Of a stretch of 64,000 nucleotides of DNA, positions 32,243 to 42,967 are shown one piece after another (position 1 is the stretch's first letter; every line of letters begins with the position of its first letter). Below the pieces are notes generated by a model. That model made no database searches. It was not told where the DNA came from and worked only from the letters and a program-made list of their open reading frames with translations. The stretch comes from Bacteroidales bacterium 6E. GTDB taxonomy: Bacteria > Bacteroidota > Bacteroidia > Bacteroidales > Prolixibacteraceae. The position numbers and the translations under genes were made by a program. The stretch lies in assembly GCA_001270045.2 (NCBI GenBank), contig DF970689.1, forward strand, positions 386,205-450,204, read 5' to 3'.

Positions 32243-32845
32243 TCAGCGCCCGATGGTCACCTCGTAATATTCGGTCACGTCGGTCACAAACATCCCGGCA
32301 GTCCGTGCTGCCTGGATCCCCAGTTTGCCGTCTTCGAACACATGGCACAATTCCGGCTTAACCCCCATGAGCTCCGCGCATCGCAGGAAAGTCTCGGGGT
32401 GCGGCTTATGGTGCGTAACCTCCTCTGACGAGACCAGGATCGGGATGACCTTGTCGAGCCCGACAATTTCCATGGTTTTCCATGCCAGCCGGTGATATCC
32501 ACCCGTGCCAACGGCCATGGGAAGCTTTCCCCGGTACTGCCGGATAACATCCATCACCGGGTCGATGGGCCTGATCAGGTGCATCATCTTTTCGTACTGC
32601 GCCTCCTTGTAATGGCCCATTTCGTGGGCATCCAGGTTCAGGCCGTAAATCTCGTTGATCTTCTCGAAGGTCCCGACAGCCGGTATACCAGCCAGTGTAT
32701 CGAATACCTCGGGCGTGAAATCGACCCCGTATTCCTTCAGGATATCGCGGTAAGCGATGAAATGGACAGGCATGGTATCGGCAATGGTGCCGTCGAGGTC
32801 AAAAATCAGCCCCCTGGCTTCGGGATGTACCGTAATTGTTTTCAA
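32243..32845 (-). CDS. HAD-superfamily phosphatase (beta-phosphoglucomutase-like)
   Basis: About 200 aa with all HAD motifs: GLIFDLDGTIADT (nucleophile and acid Asp), PMAVGTGG (motif II, Thr), HHKPHPE (motif III Lys), and VFEDGKLGIQAA (motif IV). The small helical cap after motif I is of the beta-phosphoglucomutase/fructose-1-phosphatase type. The frame runs up to an ATG at 32920, but a -7-like TATTTTTG (32883-32876) lies inside that extension. The TTG at 32845 puts motif I in the usual place, so I prefer it. The likely role is dephosphorylation of a small sugar phosphate or nucleotide; the substrate is unknown. Confidence 0.85.
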   Translation of the reverse strand: MKTITVHPEARGLIFDLDGTIADTMPVHFIAYRDILKEYGVDFTPEVFDTLAGIPAVGTFEKINEIYGLNLDAHEMGHYKEAQYEKMMHLIRPIDPVMDVIRQYRGKLPMAVGTGGYHRLAWKTMEIVGLDKVIPILVSSEEVTHHKPHPETFLRCAELMGVKPELCHVFEDGKLGIQAARTAGMFVTDVTEYYEVTIGR

Positions 32846-33195
32846 AATATTCTGTTTTCTTAATAAATAAGGAGCCAAAAATACAAAGAAGATGGCATCT
32901 TTAGTAAAGACGTGCTTCAAAAGTCCCTGACGCAGACAATTTCTTCATGATTCCCCGTTCCTCTTTTCCAAAGCAATGATCCATGTATGTCTGGTCCTGG
33001 TATCACACCGGTCCCGACTGACTCCATACAGTCAGCGTATAATTTTCATATATCCGGAGTTGTCATATTGTGAAAGTAAGGATATTACATGCAGAATATA
33101 TGGAAACGGTCAAAAGTTGTCCGGAACCGATCAGTGATGTAAAATGGATTACGGAGCATATATAAAAGGTGATGGATAAAAAATTATAATCAGTC

Positions 33196-33227
33196 TTGCG
33201 CTTCAGACCCATCTTTTTGCACCTTTG
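33196..33227 (+). promoter_or_regulatory. Promoter of small membrane protein gene
   Basis: TTG (33196-33198), 21 nt, then CACCTTTG (33220-33227), one mismatch from TAnnTTTG. The expected transcript start is about 15 nt ahead of the ATG at 33249. The rest of 32921-33195 shows nothing recognisable. Confidence 0.4.
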
Positions 33228-33248
33228 CATAAACTTAAATATCCCGAC

Positions 33249-33668
33249 ATGATCAGCAATTTCACGATCCTATCGATACCCCAATGGGCCGTCTTCGTCG
33301 CGGTCACCGTCATCATTTACGGCTGGACCGAAGGCAAACGGGCCTTCACACAAATCGGGACGGTCCTTCTCGTCCTGCTGGGAATCTTTGCGGCGTGGGT
33401 GATCTACACCGGCCTCCTGGTGCCCGAAAGCCTCTTCGACACCACCGAGGCGCTCGACGGGGAGGAGCTGTTCAATCCCGATGAAATCCCCATGGAGGGA
33501 AGATTGCTGCCCGTGTACTGGGGATTTGTGCTCAACGGGGCAATTGCCCTCGCTGCCTTTATCACCGGCACAAAGGACGGAAAGGCCTCCAAAACGCTCA
33601 GGATCATCGCCATCGTCTTTTCGCTCTTTCTCTTCTTTGCCATGATCGGAATTTCGCGCAGCGTCTGA
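33249..33668 (+). CDS. Small integral membrane protein of unknown function
   Basis: The ATG at 33249 (MISNFTILSIPQW) is the first after the promoter; an upstream in-frame ATG at 33225 falls on or before the expected transcript start. The 139-aa product has four hydrophobic segments: about 10-25, 37-58, 88-106 and 118-136. Between the second and third is an acidic periplasmic or cytosolic loop (TTEALDGEELFNPDEIPMEG). No family is recognised. It precedes the acetyl-CoA synthetase gene by 118 nt but need not be in its operon. Confidence 0.7.
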   Translation: MISNFTILSIPQWAVFVAVTVIIYGWTEGKRAFTQIGTVLLVLLGIFAAWVIYTGLLVPESLFDTTEALDGEELFNPDEIPMEGRLLPVYWGFVLNGAIALAAFITGTKDGKASKTLRIIAIVFSLFLFFAMIGISRSV

Positions 33669-33786
33669 TCCCGATCACGCCCCAACTGTCATTTTATATT
33701 TTTTTAGCGCTTTTTTGCGTTGATTCTTAATCTTTTTGGGCCATACGATTGTTAATTGTTGGTTAAACCAGTAATTTCAAGAAAGT

Positions 33787-35700
<1,914 letters not shown>

Positions 35701-35725
35701 CATTTTATAACATACAATATATCAG

Positions 35726-35762
35726 GGCCGAAGCTAATCCGCAGCTTCGGCCTTGTTATTTT
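35726..35762 (+). terminator. Rho-independent terminator after acs
   Basis: A perfect 10-bp stem (GGCCGAAGCT at 35726-35735 and AGCTTCGGCC at 35743-35752) with a 7-nt loop is followed by TTGTTATTTTTA. Confidence 0.85.
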
Positions 35763-35818
35763 TAGTTCAACAAAGCCGTTTCGGTGTCCGCCAATAAAGA
35801 CCAGTCAATCCTTTTTTG

Positions 35819-35826
35819 TAACTTTG
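35819..35826 (+). promoter_or_regulatory. -7 element that sets the start of the 1149-aa gene
   Basis: TAACTTTG matches TAnnTTTG exactly. It lies inside the 22-codon upstream extension of the next frame, so translation must begin downstream of it, at the ATG at 35850. No -33 TTG was found at the right distance. Confidence 0.5.
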
Positions 35827-35849
35827 GAATAATTCAAAATTATAGGAAT

Positions 35850-38800
35850 ATGGATTTAAAGAAATCGTTTGGTTTTAGTAAATCCGGGACTAACGAGATA
35901 CCCCGGCCCAAAAGAGTCATCGAATACATCAACCTCAAACTGGCAGCCATGGGGCAACCCTGGTACAACTCCCCCTCCAGGATGGAGTTCCTTGAGCTGG
36001 CCAACGACCTCATCAAAAACCACAGGGAAAAGAACAGGCTGCTCTCGGCCTATCTGTGTCCCGCCGACCAGCGGATCCAGAACTTCATCGACCAGTACCT
36101 GACCGAATACAGGGAGTCGCTGCATCCCCGTCTCCCCTCCTCCACATTTATCGCCGACAGCCACGGCATCACCCGCACACTGGCGTTGCCGCCCGACAGC
36201 GACGAGTTTGTTTCTGACATCGTCAGCTCTTACCGGTTGCGCCAGGGGATCCTCAACAATCCCAAGTACGACCGTCGCACCACCCAGGGCGTGTTCCATG
36301 TCGCCGAAGGCGGATTGCCCATTCCCGACGACAAGAAATCGGTACCGAAGCTTACCTTCGGACACCTGCTCAACCTGGCCCTGCACCCACCAAAGGAACT
36401 GATGCAGCTCCCCTTCACGTCAACCCAGCCCGAAAAGGCCGAGGTCTTCGTGTCGGTCCTGCTTAAACCAGTGGTCAGTCCGGAGGTACCGGGTATCAGT
36501 CCGGAGAAACGCATGGAGATCCGGTTCTTCGCCCCCGGAAACCTGGTGAGCAACCTCGACTTCGTGGAGTCGATCTTCGGCAATGCGGGTGACCCCTACC
36601 TGCCCGAGAACGATTCGGCACTCGACATCGAAGGCTGGACAGGCCACACCGGATGCGTCATCCTGGCCCCGCACCTGATCTTCGTGAAGAAGAAAGACGT
36701 TGGGCTTCCGCACATCAGCGAAGCCACCGACCGCCAGAAGCGCGACGGCATGTGCTGGCAGGACGAGAACGAATTGTACAACGAAGGCAAGGCTTTCAAA
36801 ATCACGGCACGCACCGAGGAGGGCGTCATTGTCACGGTCATCGCCGACAACTATTACGGCTACTCCAAGAAGGAAGTGAAGACCCAGATCAGCTACGCCG
36901 CCAACCTGATGGGGAACGTCGAGGAAGAACACGCCGGAGGTGCCATCGCCTTCCCGTCGTACAACCTTGGCGACGAGTTCTCCGACCGCAACCTGTTCCT
37001 GCAGAACGGCCAAACCTTCGACGAGATGGTGGCTGCCTACGGCGAATTCATGGAAGTGCATCCCGACGGATATGCTGTCGACAAAAATTATGACACCATC
37101 ATCTACGTGCCTGAAAACGCCACCTTCAGCATGCGTGAGCAAAAGGTCATCTGGACCCGCGGCAAGAAGGAAATGTCCATCCGCCTCAACCCGAAATGTG
37201 TCTATATACAGCCTTCGGGCGTGAAGCTGAGAATGGAAAAGAACCCTTATGTGCCGTCCTGGAGAATCATCGGGACCGTAGCCGAGGGCACCTTCTGCCA
37301 TAAGCCCTGCACCGTATCGGGAGGCGGTAAGTCCGAGATCTCCAAGTCGATAAACGATGCCATCCTCTATGGCCCCTTCTTTACCGCCGACTACGAAAAC
37401 GACATGAAGAAGGTCGATGAAATCATCAACAAGGACTACTCGGGCGCATACCTGCCTCACGTGGTCACCGACCGCGACCGCCCGATCCTCAGCCCGAAAA
37501 GATCCCTGGGGTCTGTCATCAAGCTGCTGACCCCCTCCCCGTCGCGCTACGTGCCCAAATACAACGCGTGGCTCGAGTCGATCCCCCATTACATCAAGGG
37601 ACTGGTTTACATCGTCAAGCGCTTCTACAAGCCCGAATGGGGAAATAACTGGAAGAATTACTTCTCGGTCGACATTATTGACGGGAAGTTCGGAAACGAG
37701 CTGAAATTCAACAACCGGAAACTGGTGGCCAGCTACCTGCGTGTCGGTCTGACCAACGACGGGGCATGGCGTACCTTCAAGCTGCGCCAGGACTACATCG
37801 CGGCCGACAAGCTGCAGAAAGAGGACGACATCACGGCATCCATCGTGGTGCCTTCACGTGTGCTCGAAAACCTGCCTGCCGACCTGAAGAACCCGGCGGT
37901 GAAGATCACCCACAACTGCGAATACCGTTTCTTCCAGCGGCCCGACGAAGCCATCAACAGGGGGTACGACAAGCAGGCTGAGGCCGACCTGTCGACACCC
38001 AACACCTTTATATCCAACTTCCAGCCACTGACCGTGGAAGATGCCCAAAGCATCATGGAAGATGCCATCGAGTACGACAAGTTCACGGCGCCCATGAAGG
38101 AGCTGATCGGCGAGGTGGCACAGAACGACAGCTGCAAGTACTTTGTCTCGTCGGCCCACCCGAGAATCTATGAAGGGAAGCCCTCGAAAAACATGCGTTA
38201 CCTGCAGAACCGTCCCGACCTGGTCAAGCACCGCGACAAATACATTGCCGAGGTGGGCACCCGCCTCTTCCGGAAGATCCCGATGGACAAGCCCGTGTTC
38301 ATGCCCGTGAATTCGGTACTGGCCGGCCGTCGCAACAACCCGCCCGAACCGGGGGTCCGTCCTCTGGCCGTGTACAACCCCATCCACTACCAGGAGCTCC
38401 CCGAGCTGTTCATGGACTTTGTGTGCAGCCTCACCGGAAAGTCGCCCTCCACCACGGGAGCCGGTTCCGAGGGAGCCCTCACCAAGGGGCCGTTCAATGC
38501 GCTGAGCCCGGTCACCGACCTCAACAATGCGCTCGTCTCGTTCATTTTGACGGGCTATAACGGCTTTACCACCGCGGCCGGGTATGTGGGGCCCAAATAC
38601 AGGGTCGACCACGACATCAGCCTCCTGGTTCCCGAAATCTGGAGCCGTCTCAAGGCCGACGAAACAGACCCCGCTTTCATGGTCAAGTACGGCTTCCTCG
38701 AGAAACTCGAAGACTTTGAGCACAAGAAGAAGAAAGTGCTGGCCTCCCGGTTGGGATACCGCATCACGGCCAAGTTCGCGCGCACCTTCCTGGGCCGCGT

Positions 38801-39299
38801 GTTCGAGAATCCCGATGCCGTGTTCAACGAGGAGATGCTGAAGCCCGAGGTCCAGAGCATGGACGTCTTCGTCGACGGGGTCAACAACATCGTGGAAGCC
38901 CAGCAATGGGTGGCCGAGAGCTACTTCAGGGACGGCAGCGTCGAAGGTGCCATCCCGCCGCTGAAGGCACTGCTGCACATCATGGCTTACGGACATTACA
39001 ACGGCAAGGGCGTGGACGATCCCGAAATCAGGGGACTGTTCTCGAGGGAAGCCATGTTGCAGAGCGACTGGTACCGCGACCGCCTGCTGAACAAGCAGCT
39101 GAGCGACATCGCCCTGTGGCAGAAGCATGTCCGCTACCTGCGCAGCCGCCTCGAAAAGGCCGACCACCTCGAACCCGACGAGATCCGCTCGCTGAACGAG
39201 AAATCGAGGCTCGCCGACGAACGCCTCAAGTACCTCAAGTCGACCGACTATCTGAAATCCCTCGAAGGGTATATCGGGCTGGACCGGTTTGTGAAATAA
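35850..39299 (+). CDS. Large protein, possible PPi-type phosphoenolpyruvate carboxykinase
   Basis: The ATG at 35850 (MDLKKSFGF) lies behind a -7 element and AGGA-like spacing; a GTG-initiated extension from 35784 would start upstream of the promoter. The 1149-aa protein is soluble, without a signal peptide. It holds a P-loop-like TVSGGGKSEISKS (Lys494), then HNCEYRFFQRPDEAINRGYDKQ, and a Gly-rich TGKSPSTTGAGSEGALTKGPF further on. Size and these features fit my recollection of the pyrophosphate-dependent PEP carboxykinases known from Propionibacterium and Entamoeba, which are above 1100 aa. They are much larger than ATP- or GTP-dependent enzymes (500-620 aa). Location next to acs suits a role in carbon metabolism. 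The identification is from memory, not from a search. Confidence 0.6.
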   Translation: MDLKKSFGFSKSGTNEIPRPKRVIEYINLKLAAMGQPWYNSPSRMEFLELANDLIKNHREKNRLLSAYLCPADQRIQNFIDQYLTEYRESLHPRLPSSTFIADSHGITRTLALPPDSDEFVSDIVSSYRLRQGILNNPKYDRRTTQGVFHVAEGGLPIPDDKKSVPKLTFGHLLNLALHPPKELMQLPFTSTQPEKAEVFVSVLLKPVVSPEVPGISPEKRMEIRFFAPGNLVSNLDFVESIFGNAGDPYLPENDSALDIEGWTGHTGCVILAPHLIFVKKKDVGLPHISEATDRQKRDGMCWQDENELYNEGKAFKITARTEEGVIVTVIADNYYGYSKKEVKTQISYAANLMGNVEEEHAGGAIAFPSYNLGDEFSDRNLFLQNGQTFDEMVAAYGEFMEVHPDGYAVDKNYDTIIYVPENATFSMREQKVIWTRGKKEMSIRLNPKCVYIQPSGVKLRMEKNPYVPSWRIIGTVAEGTFCHKPCTVSGGGKSEISKSINDAILYGPFFTADYENDMKKVDEIINKDYSGAYLPHVVTDRDRPILSPKRSLGSVIKLLTPSPSRYVPKYNAWLESIPHYIKGLVYIVKRFYKPEWGNNWKNYFSVDIIDGKFGNELKFNNRKLVASYLRVGLTNDGAWRTFKLRQDYIAADKLQKEDDITASIVVPSRVLENLPADLKNPAVKITHNCEYRFFQRPDEAINRGYDKQAEADLSTPNTFISNFQPLTVEDAQSIMEDAIEYDKFTAPMKELIGEVAQNDSCKYFVSSAHPRIYEGKPSKNMRYLQNRPDLVKHRDKYIAEVGTRLFRKIPMDKPVFMPVNSVLAGRRNNPPEPGVRPLAVYNPIHYQELPELFMDFVCSLTGKSPSTTGAGSEGALTKGPFNALSPVTDLNNALVSFILTGYNGFTTAAGYVGPKYRVDHDISLLVPEIWSRLKADETDPAFMVKYGFLEKLEDFEHKKKKVLASRLGYRITAKFARTFLGRVFENPDAVFNEEMLKPEVQSMDVFVDGVNNIVEAQQWVAESYFRDGSVEGAIPPLKALLHIMAYGHYNGKGVDDPEIRGLFSREAMLQSDWYRDRLLNKQLSDIALWQKHVRYLRSRLEKADHLEPDEIRSLNEKSRLADERLKYLKSTDYLKSLEGYIGLDRFVK

Positions 39300-39306
39300 A
39301 TTTTAA

Positions 39307-39356
39307 AGGATGACATCCTTTACGTGAAGGAATGCAGCGAAAAAGGATGTCATCCT
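39307..39356. repeat. Family B hairpin repeat
   Basis: Two 14-bp arms (AGGATGACATCCTT at 39307-39320 and AAGGATGTCATCCT at 39343-39356) form a perfect stem with a 22-nt loop just after the preceding stop codon. The same GATGACATC/GATGTCATC motif recurs at five other places in the window. Here it may also end transcription. Confidence 0.75.
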
Positions 39357-39463
39357 CTCACAGCGAAAAGGGCATGCCTTTTTTTTCTTTTTTTTTGGGG
39401 GATGGGGATAGTATGTGCGCGATAAATCGCGCAGCCACAATTCCCTTTCCAGTTTATGATTGT

Positions 39464-40085
39464 GAACCCCATTGGGGGTGATATGATTGTAACACATCAT
39501 CGTATGGAACCCTGAGAATCCCGTAGGGATGGCACATCTGTAACATCATCGCAAGGTACCCGAAATTCCGGACGCCCCGATAGACATCGAGGGCGAGCGG
39601 AAGGCACATCTGTAACACATCACCATAAGGCCTCCCTGAGAATCCCGAAGGGATGGCACATCTGTAACATCATCGCAAGGAACCATTGAGAATCCCGTAG
39701 GGGTGACACGATTGCAACACATCATCCCAAGGAACATGAAGAATCCTGTAGGGATGACATGATGATATCATCGTAAGGAACCATTGAGAATCCCGTAGGG
39801 ATGACACGATTGTAACACATCATCCCAAGGAACATGAAGAATCCCGTAGGGATGACATGATGATATCATCGCAAGGAACCATTGAGAATCCCGAAGGGAT
39901 GGCACATCTGTAACATCATCGCAAGGAACCATTGAGAATCCCGTAGGGGTGACACGATTGCAACACATCATCCCAAGGAACATGAAGAATCCTGTAGGGA
40001 TGACATGATGATATCATCGTAAGGAACCATTGAGAATCCCGTAGGGATGACAGGATTGTAACAAATCACCGTAAGGAACCCCACC
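39464..40085. repeat. Family A tandem repeat array, about 12 units
   Basis: Degenerate units of about 46-55 bp, each with a GAATCCCGTAGGGATG core (ATCCC-GTA-GGGAT hairpin), then a GACA/GGCA stretch, TAACA(CA)TCATC and AAGGAACC. Higher-order doublets of about 100 bp are visible. Short frames across it (63-86 codons) are repeat translations, not genes. It begins after a palindromic GCGCGAT-AA-ATCGCGC at 39416-39433. Confidence 0.85.
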
Positions 40086-40096
40086 CCACCACGCGT

Positions 40097-40210
40097 GAGG
40101 ATGACATCTTTTCCGTTGAGGACCTCTACGAAAAAGATGTCATCCTCTTCCGGAGAGATCCTCAACGAGAAGATGTCATCCTCTCGCAACGAAAAGATGC
40201 CATACTCTGG
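40097..40210. repeat. Family B repeats
   Basis: Four GATGACATC/GATGTCATC-like motifs separated by TTTTCCG and CCTCAACGAGAA segments, directly after the family A array and before the serine hydrolase gene. Confidence 0.75.
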
Positions 40211-40270
40211 CAAGGTATTGACTCCCAATTCAGATTGTTGTACATTGTTGAAAATTTAAGCCAAGTCAAC

Positions 40271-42253
40271 ATGAAAATTACAGCCGTTTTATTCCTCTTG
40301 ATAATCATTGCATGTACCGCACCCGTTAAAAACAACAATTTAATTTCCGGTGATTTAATGCCTGGAGTTCCAGTTGAAGGTCAGCTTTCGGTAAACGAAC
40401 CCAAGGTTTATAATGTAATGCTCGACTCGAATGTTTATGTTTATGGAGAAGTAAACCAGCTTTCGGTCGATGTTGTAGTGAACCTGAAAGACAGTGCCGA
40501 TAACATCATATCATCATTTGATGGTCCGGCTGAAGGGTTGGAAATTTTCACTTTCGAAGTTTCAAAAAAAGGGCCATACAAAATTGAGGTTGCGCCCTTC
40601 AAAAATGATTCAGGGTTATATTCCATCGAATTAAAATCCGTTGAACCCATTGCTTCCACTCCTGAAAAAAGGACTGATCAGCTGTTTATGAAATATACCG
40701 GCAAAGAATCTCCGGGTGCGGCTGTTGCAGTGGTAAAAAATGGTGAAATACTATACAAAAACGGATTTGGAATAGCAAATCTCGAATATGATATTCCCAT
40801 TACACCATCAACCATTTTTCATATCGCATCTGTTTCAAAACAATTTACGGCTTTTGCAATACTATTGCTGGAAAAGGAAGGAAAACTGTCTCTTGACGAT
40901 GATATAAGAAAATTCATCCCTGAAGTCCCCGACTTTGGCAAGAAAATCACGTTGCGACATCTTGCAAATCACACCAGCGGATTGCGCGACCAATGGAATT
41001 TACTTGCATTGGCCGGTTGGCGTTTGGATGATGTAATTACCACAGAACAGATTCTCAAACTTGTCAGCAAACAACAGGAATTGAATTTTAATCCCGGCGA
41101 CGAGTTTCTATATTGTAATACCGGTTATACATTGATGGCTGAAGTAGTGGCCCGGGTATCGGGAAAATCCTTTCCTGAATATACTGACGAGCATATTTTC
41201 AAGCCCTTAAAAATGACCAATACACTTTTTTATGATGACCATGAGAAGATTGTAAAAATCAGGGCATATTCATATTATGCCGTCAGGAATGGATATAAGA
41301 AAAGTGTATTAAGCTATGCCAATGCCGGCGCAACCAGTCTGTTTACGACTGTCGAAGATTTAAGTTTATGGGCCATGAACTTTGAAAATCCCGTGGTTGG
41401 TGATATGGATATTGTCGACAAAATGAGTCAAAGGGCTGTCCTGAATAATGGCGATACAATTACCTATGCCCTGGGCCAGGATGTATCCAAATATAAGGGA
41501 ATCAACATGATCAGCCATAGTGGTGGCGATGCCGGGTATCGCACATTCTTAGGCCGGTTTCCCGACCAAAATTTTTCGGTCATTGTATTTAGCAACGATG
41601 CATCGTTTAATCCCGGAGCATTAGCCTTGAGAGTTGCCGATCTTTATTTAAAAGATGAAATAGGACCTGAAAAGAAAGATGAAAAGAAGGAAACAAATGA
41701 AATAACAAGTCCCGTGAATATTGACACCCTGAAAGCTTATGCCGGTGCATATGAACTTCAACCTGATTTTATTTTGACAATTACTGAAGAAGACGGCAGC
41801 TTATTTGGACAGGCAACCGGTCAACCACGCGTTGGGTTGAAGGCTATTTCATCAACCGAATTCTCGGTAATTGGGGTTGATGCCAGATTGACTTTTCACA
41901 GAGATGCCGATAATAAAATCAACCTTTTAAAGTTGCACCAGGGGGGAGTATTTGATGCTCCGCGAATGATGCCATTCGATAAGTCAGCGGTAAACCTGGG
42001 TGAATATACAGGTCAGTTCCATAGTGATGAACTTTCTACGGATTATACCTTCATCATTAAAAATGACACACTCATTGCCACTCATCCCCGATTGGGTGAC
42101 ATTAAAATGACACCCATAAAAACCGATATTTTCAATGGTAATACATGGTTTTTTGGACAAACTGAATTTATAAGGGATAAGAACCAATCAGTAATTGGAT
42201 TCAAGGTATCAAGTGGCAGGGTCCGAAATGTTTGGTTTAAGAAAGTCAATTAA
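40271..42253 (+). CDS. Serine hydrolase lipoprotein (class C beta-lactamase-like) with PPC-like N-domain
   Basis: I chose the ATG at 40271 because it gives a proper lipoprotein signal (MKITAVLFLLIIIAC, Cys15); the frame opens 12 codons earlier. Residues about 30-125 look like a pre-peptidase beta-sandwich domain. The catalytic domain, about 135-480, has SxxK (Ser187-Val-Ser-Lys190), YCN, and the HSGGDAG motif in place of KTG. A C-terminal beta domain (about 490-660) is DUF3471-like. Such enzymes act as D-aminopeptidases, DD-carboxypeptidases or esterases more often than as lactamases. It stands alone in the repeat-rich region. Lower GC than the core genes suggests acquisition. Confidence 0.88.
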   Translation: MKITAVLFLLIIIACTAPVKNNNLISGDLMPGVPVEGQLSVNEPKVYNVMLDSNVYVYGEVNQLSVDVVVNLKDSADNIISSFDGPAEGLEIFTFEVSKKGPYKIEVAPFKNDSGLYSIELKSVEPIASTPEKRTDQLFMKYTGKESPGAAVAVVKNGEILYKNGFGIANLEYDIPITPSTIFHIASVSKQFTAFAILLLEKEGKLSLDDDIRKFIPEVPDFGKKITLRHLANHTSGLRDQWNLLALAGWRLDDVITTEQILKLVSKQQELNFNPGDEFLYCNTGYTLMAEVVARVSGKSFPEYTDEHIFKPLKMTNTLFYDDHEKIVKIRAYSYYAVRNGYKKSVLSYANAGATSLFTTVEDLSLWAMNFENPVVGDMDIVDKMSQRAVLNNGDTITYALGQDVSKYKGINMISHSGGDAGYRTFLGRFPDQNFSVIVFSNDASFNPGALALRVADLYLKDEIGPEKKDEKKETNEITSPVNIDTLKAYAGAYELQPDFILTITEEDGSLFGQATGQPRVGLKAISSTEFSVIGVDARLTFHRDADNKINLLKLHQGGVFDAPRMMPFDKSAVNLGEYTGQFHSDELSTDYTFIIKNDTLIATHPRLGDIKMTPIKTDIFNGNTWFFGQTEFIRDKNQSVIGFKVSSGRVRNVWFKKVN

Positions 42254-42311
42254 TTTCAGTAAATTACGCATTGATAATCGAAAAAATATCGACAATCCAT
42301 GTAAAAATTAC

Positions 42312-42319
42312 TATATTTG
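42312..42319 (+). promoter_or_regulatory. -7 element of the AbiE operon
   Basis: TATATTTG, an exact TAnnTTTG match, 21 nt ahead of the AbiEi start codon. No -33 TTG at standard spacing was seen. Confidence 0.45.
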
Positions 42320-42340
42320 TGAAGTCATTATTCCTTCAAA

Positions 42341-42967
42341 ATGAAATTACTTGAACAGTTTGGAATAATTCCTGTCGATTTCATGACTGTGGCTTCATTG
42401 TTCAGTGACTATAAATCACCCAGGGACAAGGTTGCAAGCCTTGAAAAAGAAGGATTGCTTTTCCGTCTCAAAAAAGGGTTGTATGTGGTTTCACCTGAAA
42501 TTCATGGAAAGGCACTCTCGAAAGAATTGATGTCAAACCACTTGTATGGCCCTTCATACGTTTCCATGGAAAGTGCACTTTCGCACTATAATCTCATCCC
42601 CGAGAGGGTTTTTGCGATCCGGGCGATGACAACAAAAAGAGGTAAAGTTTTTTCTACCCCTTTGGGTAATTTTGAATATGTAAAAGCAAAGGAGGATTAT
42701 TTCGGCATTGGTATTCGGCAGGAAATTGTCGATGACAGTTATGCCTGGATGGTTGCATCGCCTGAGAAAGCAATTTGCGACATGATTTTTTCAATTGCCG
42801 GACTCAGGCTACAGTCGGTAAAGGCAATGGGGCAATTCCTCGAAGAAGATTTACGAATCGATTTTTCGTCGATTGACAAGTTTGATACCGATATCGTAAA
42901 ACAATGCATTGAAGCAGGTGTAAAAAAAACAGAACTTACCCAACTTTATAAGTATTTAAGAAAATGA
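42341..42967 (+). CDS. AbiEi-type antitoxin / transcriptional regulator
   Basis: A 208-aa protein with an N-terminal winged helix (about 10-65; FMTVASLFSDYKSPRDKVASLEKEGLLFRLKKGLYVVSP), which in this family binds the operon promoter. The C-terminal AbiEi-type antitoxin region (YGPSYVSMESALSHYNLIPE and SPEKAICDMIF) follows. The toxin gene downstream overlaps it by 4 nt (ATGA). In type IV systems the antitoxin counteracts the toxin without binding it directly and represses the operon. The pair is a phage-resistance or addiction module. Confidence in the family is high from the paired context. Confidence 0.88.
   Translation: MKLLEQFGIIPVDFMTVASLFSDYKSPRDKVASLEKEGLLFRLKKGLYVVSPEIHGKALSKELMSNHLYGPSYVSMESALSHYNLIPERVFAIRAMTTKRGKVFSTPLGNFEYVKAKEDYFGIGIRQEIVDDSYAWMVASPEKAICDMIFSIAGLRLQSVKAMGQFLEEDLRIDFSSIDKFDTDIVKQCIEAGVKKTELTQLYKYLRK

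Noticed and set aside
37854-39167. 437-codon frame antisense to the 1149-aa gene
   Set aside because: Same reason: GC-rich coding DNA leaves the opposite strand open. The composition is rich in Val, His and Gly without any motif.
39464-40085. Regularly spaced repeats taken as a CRISPR array
   Set aside because: The sequence between the cores is itself repeated and shared between arrays, unit length varies, and no cas gene is near.
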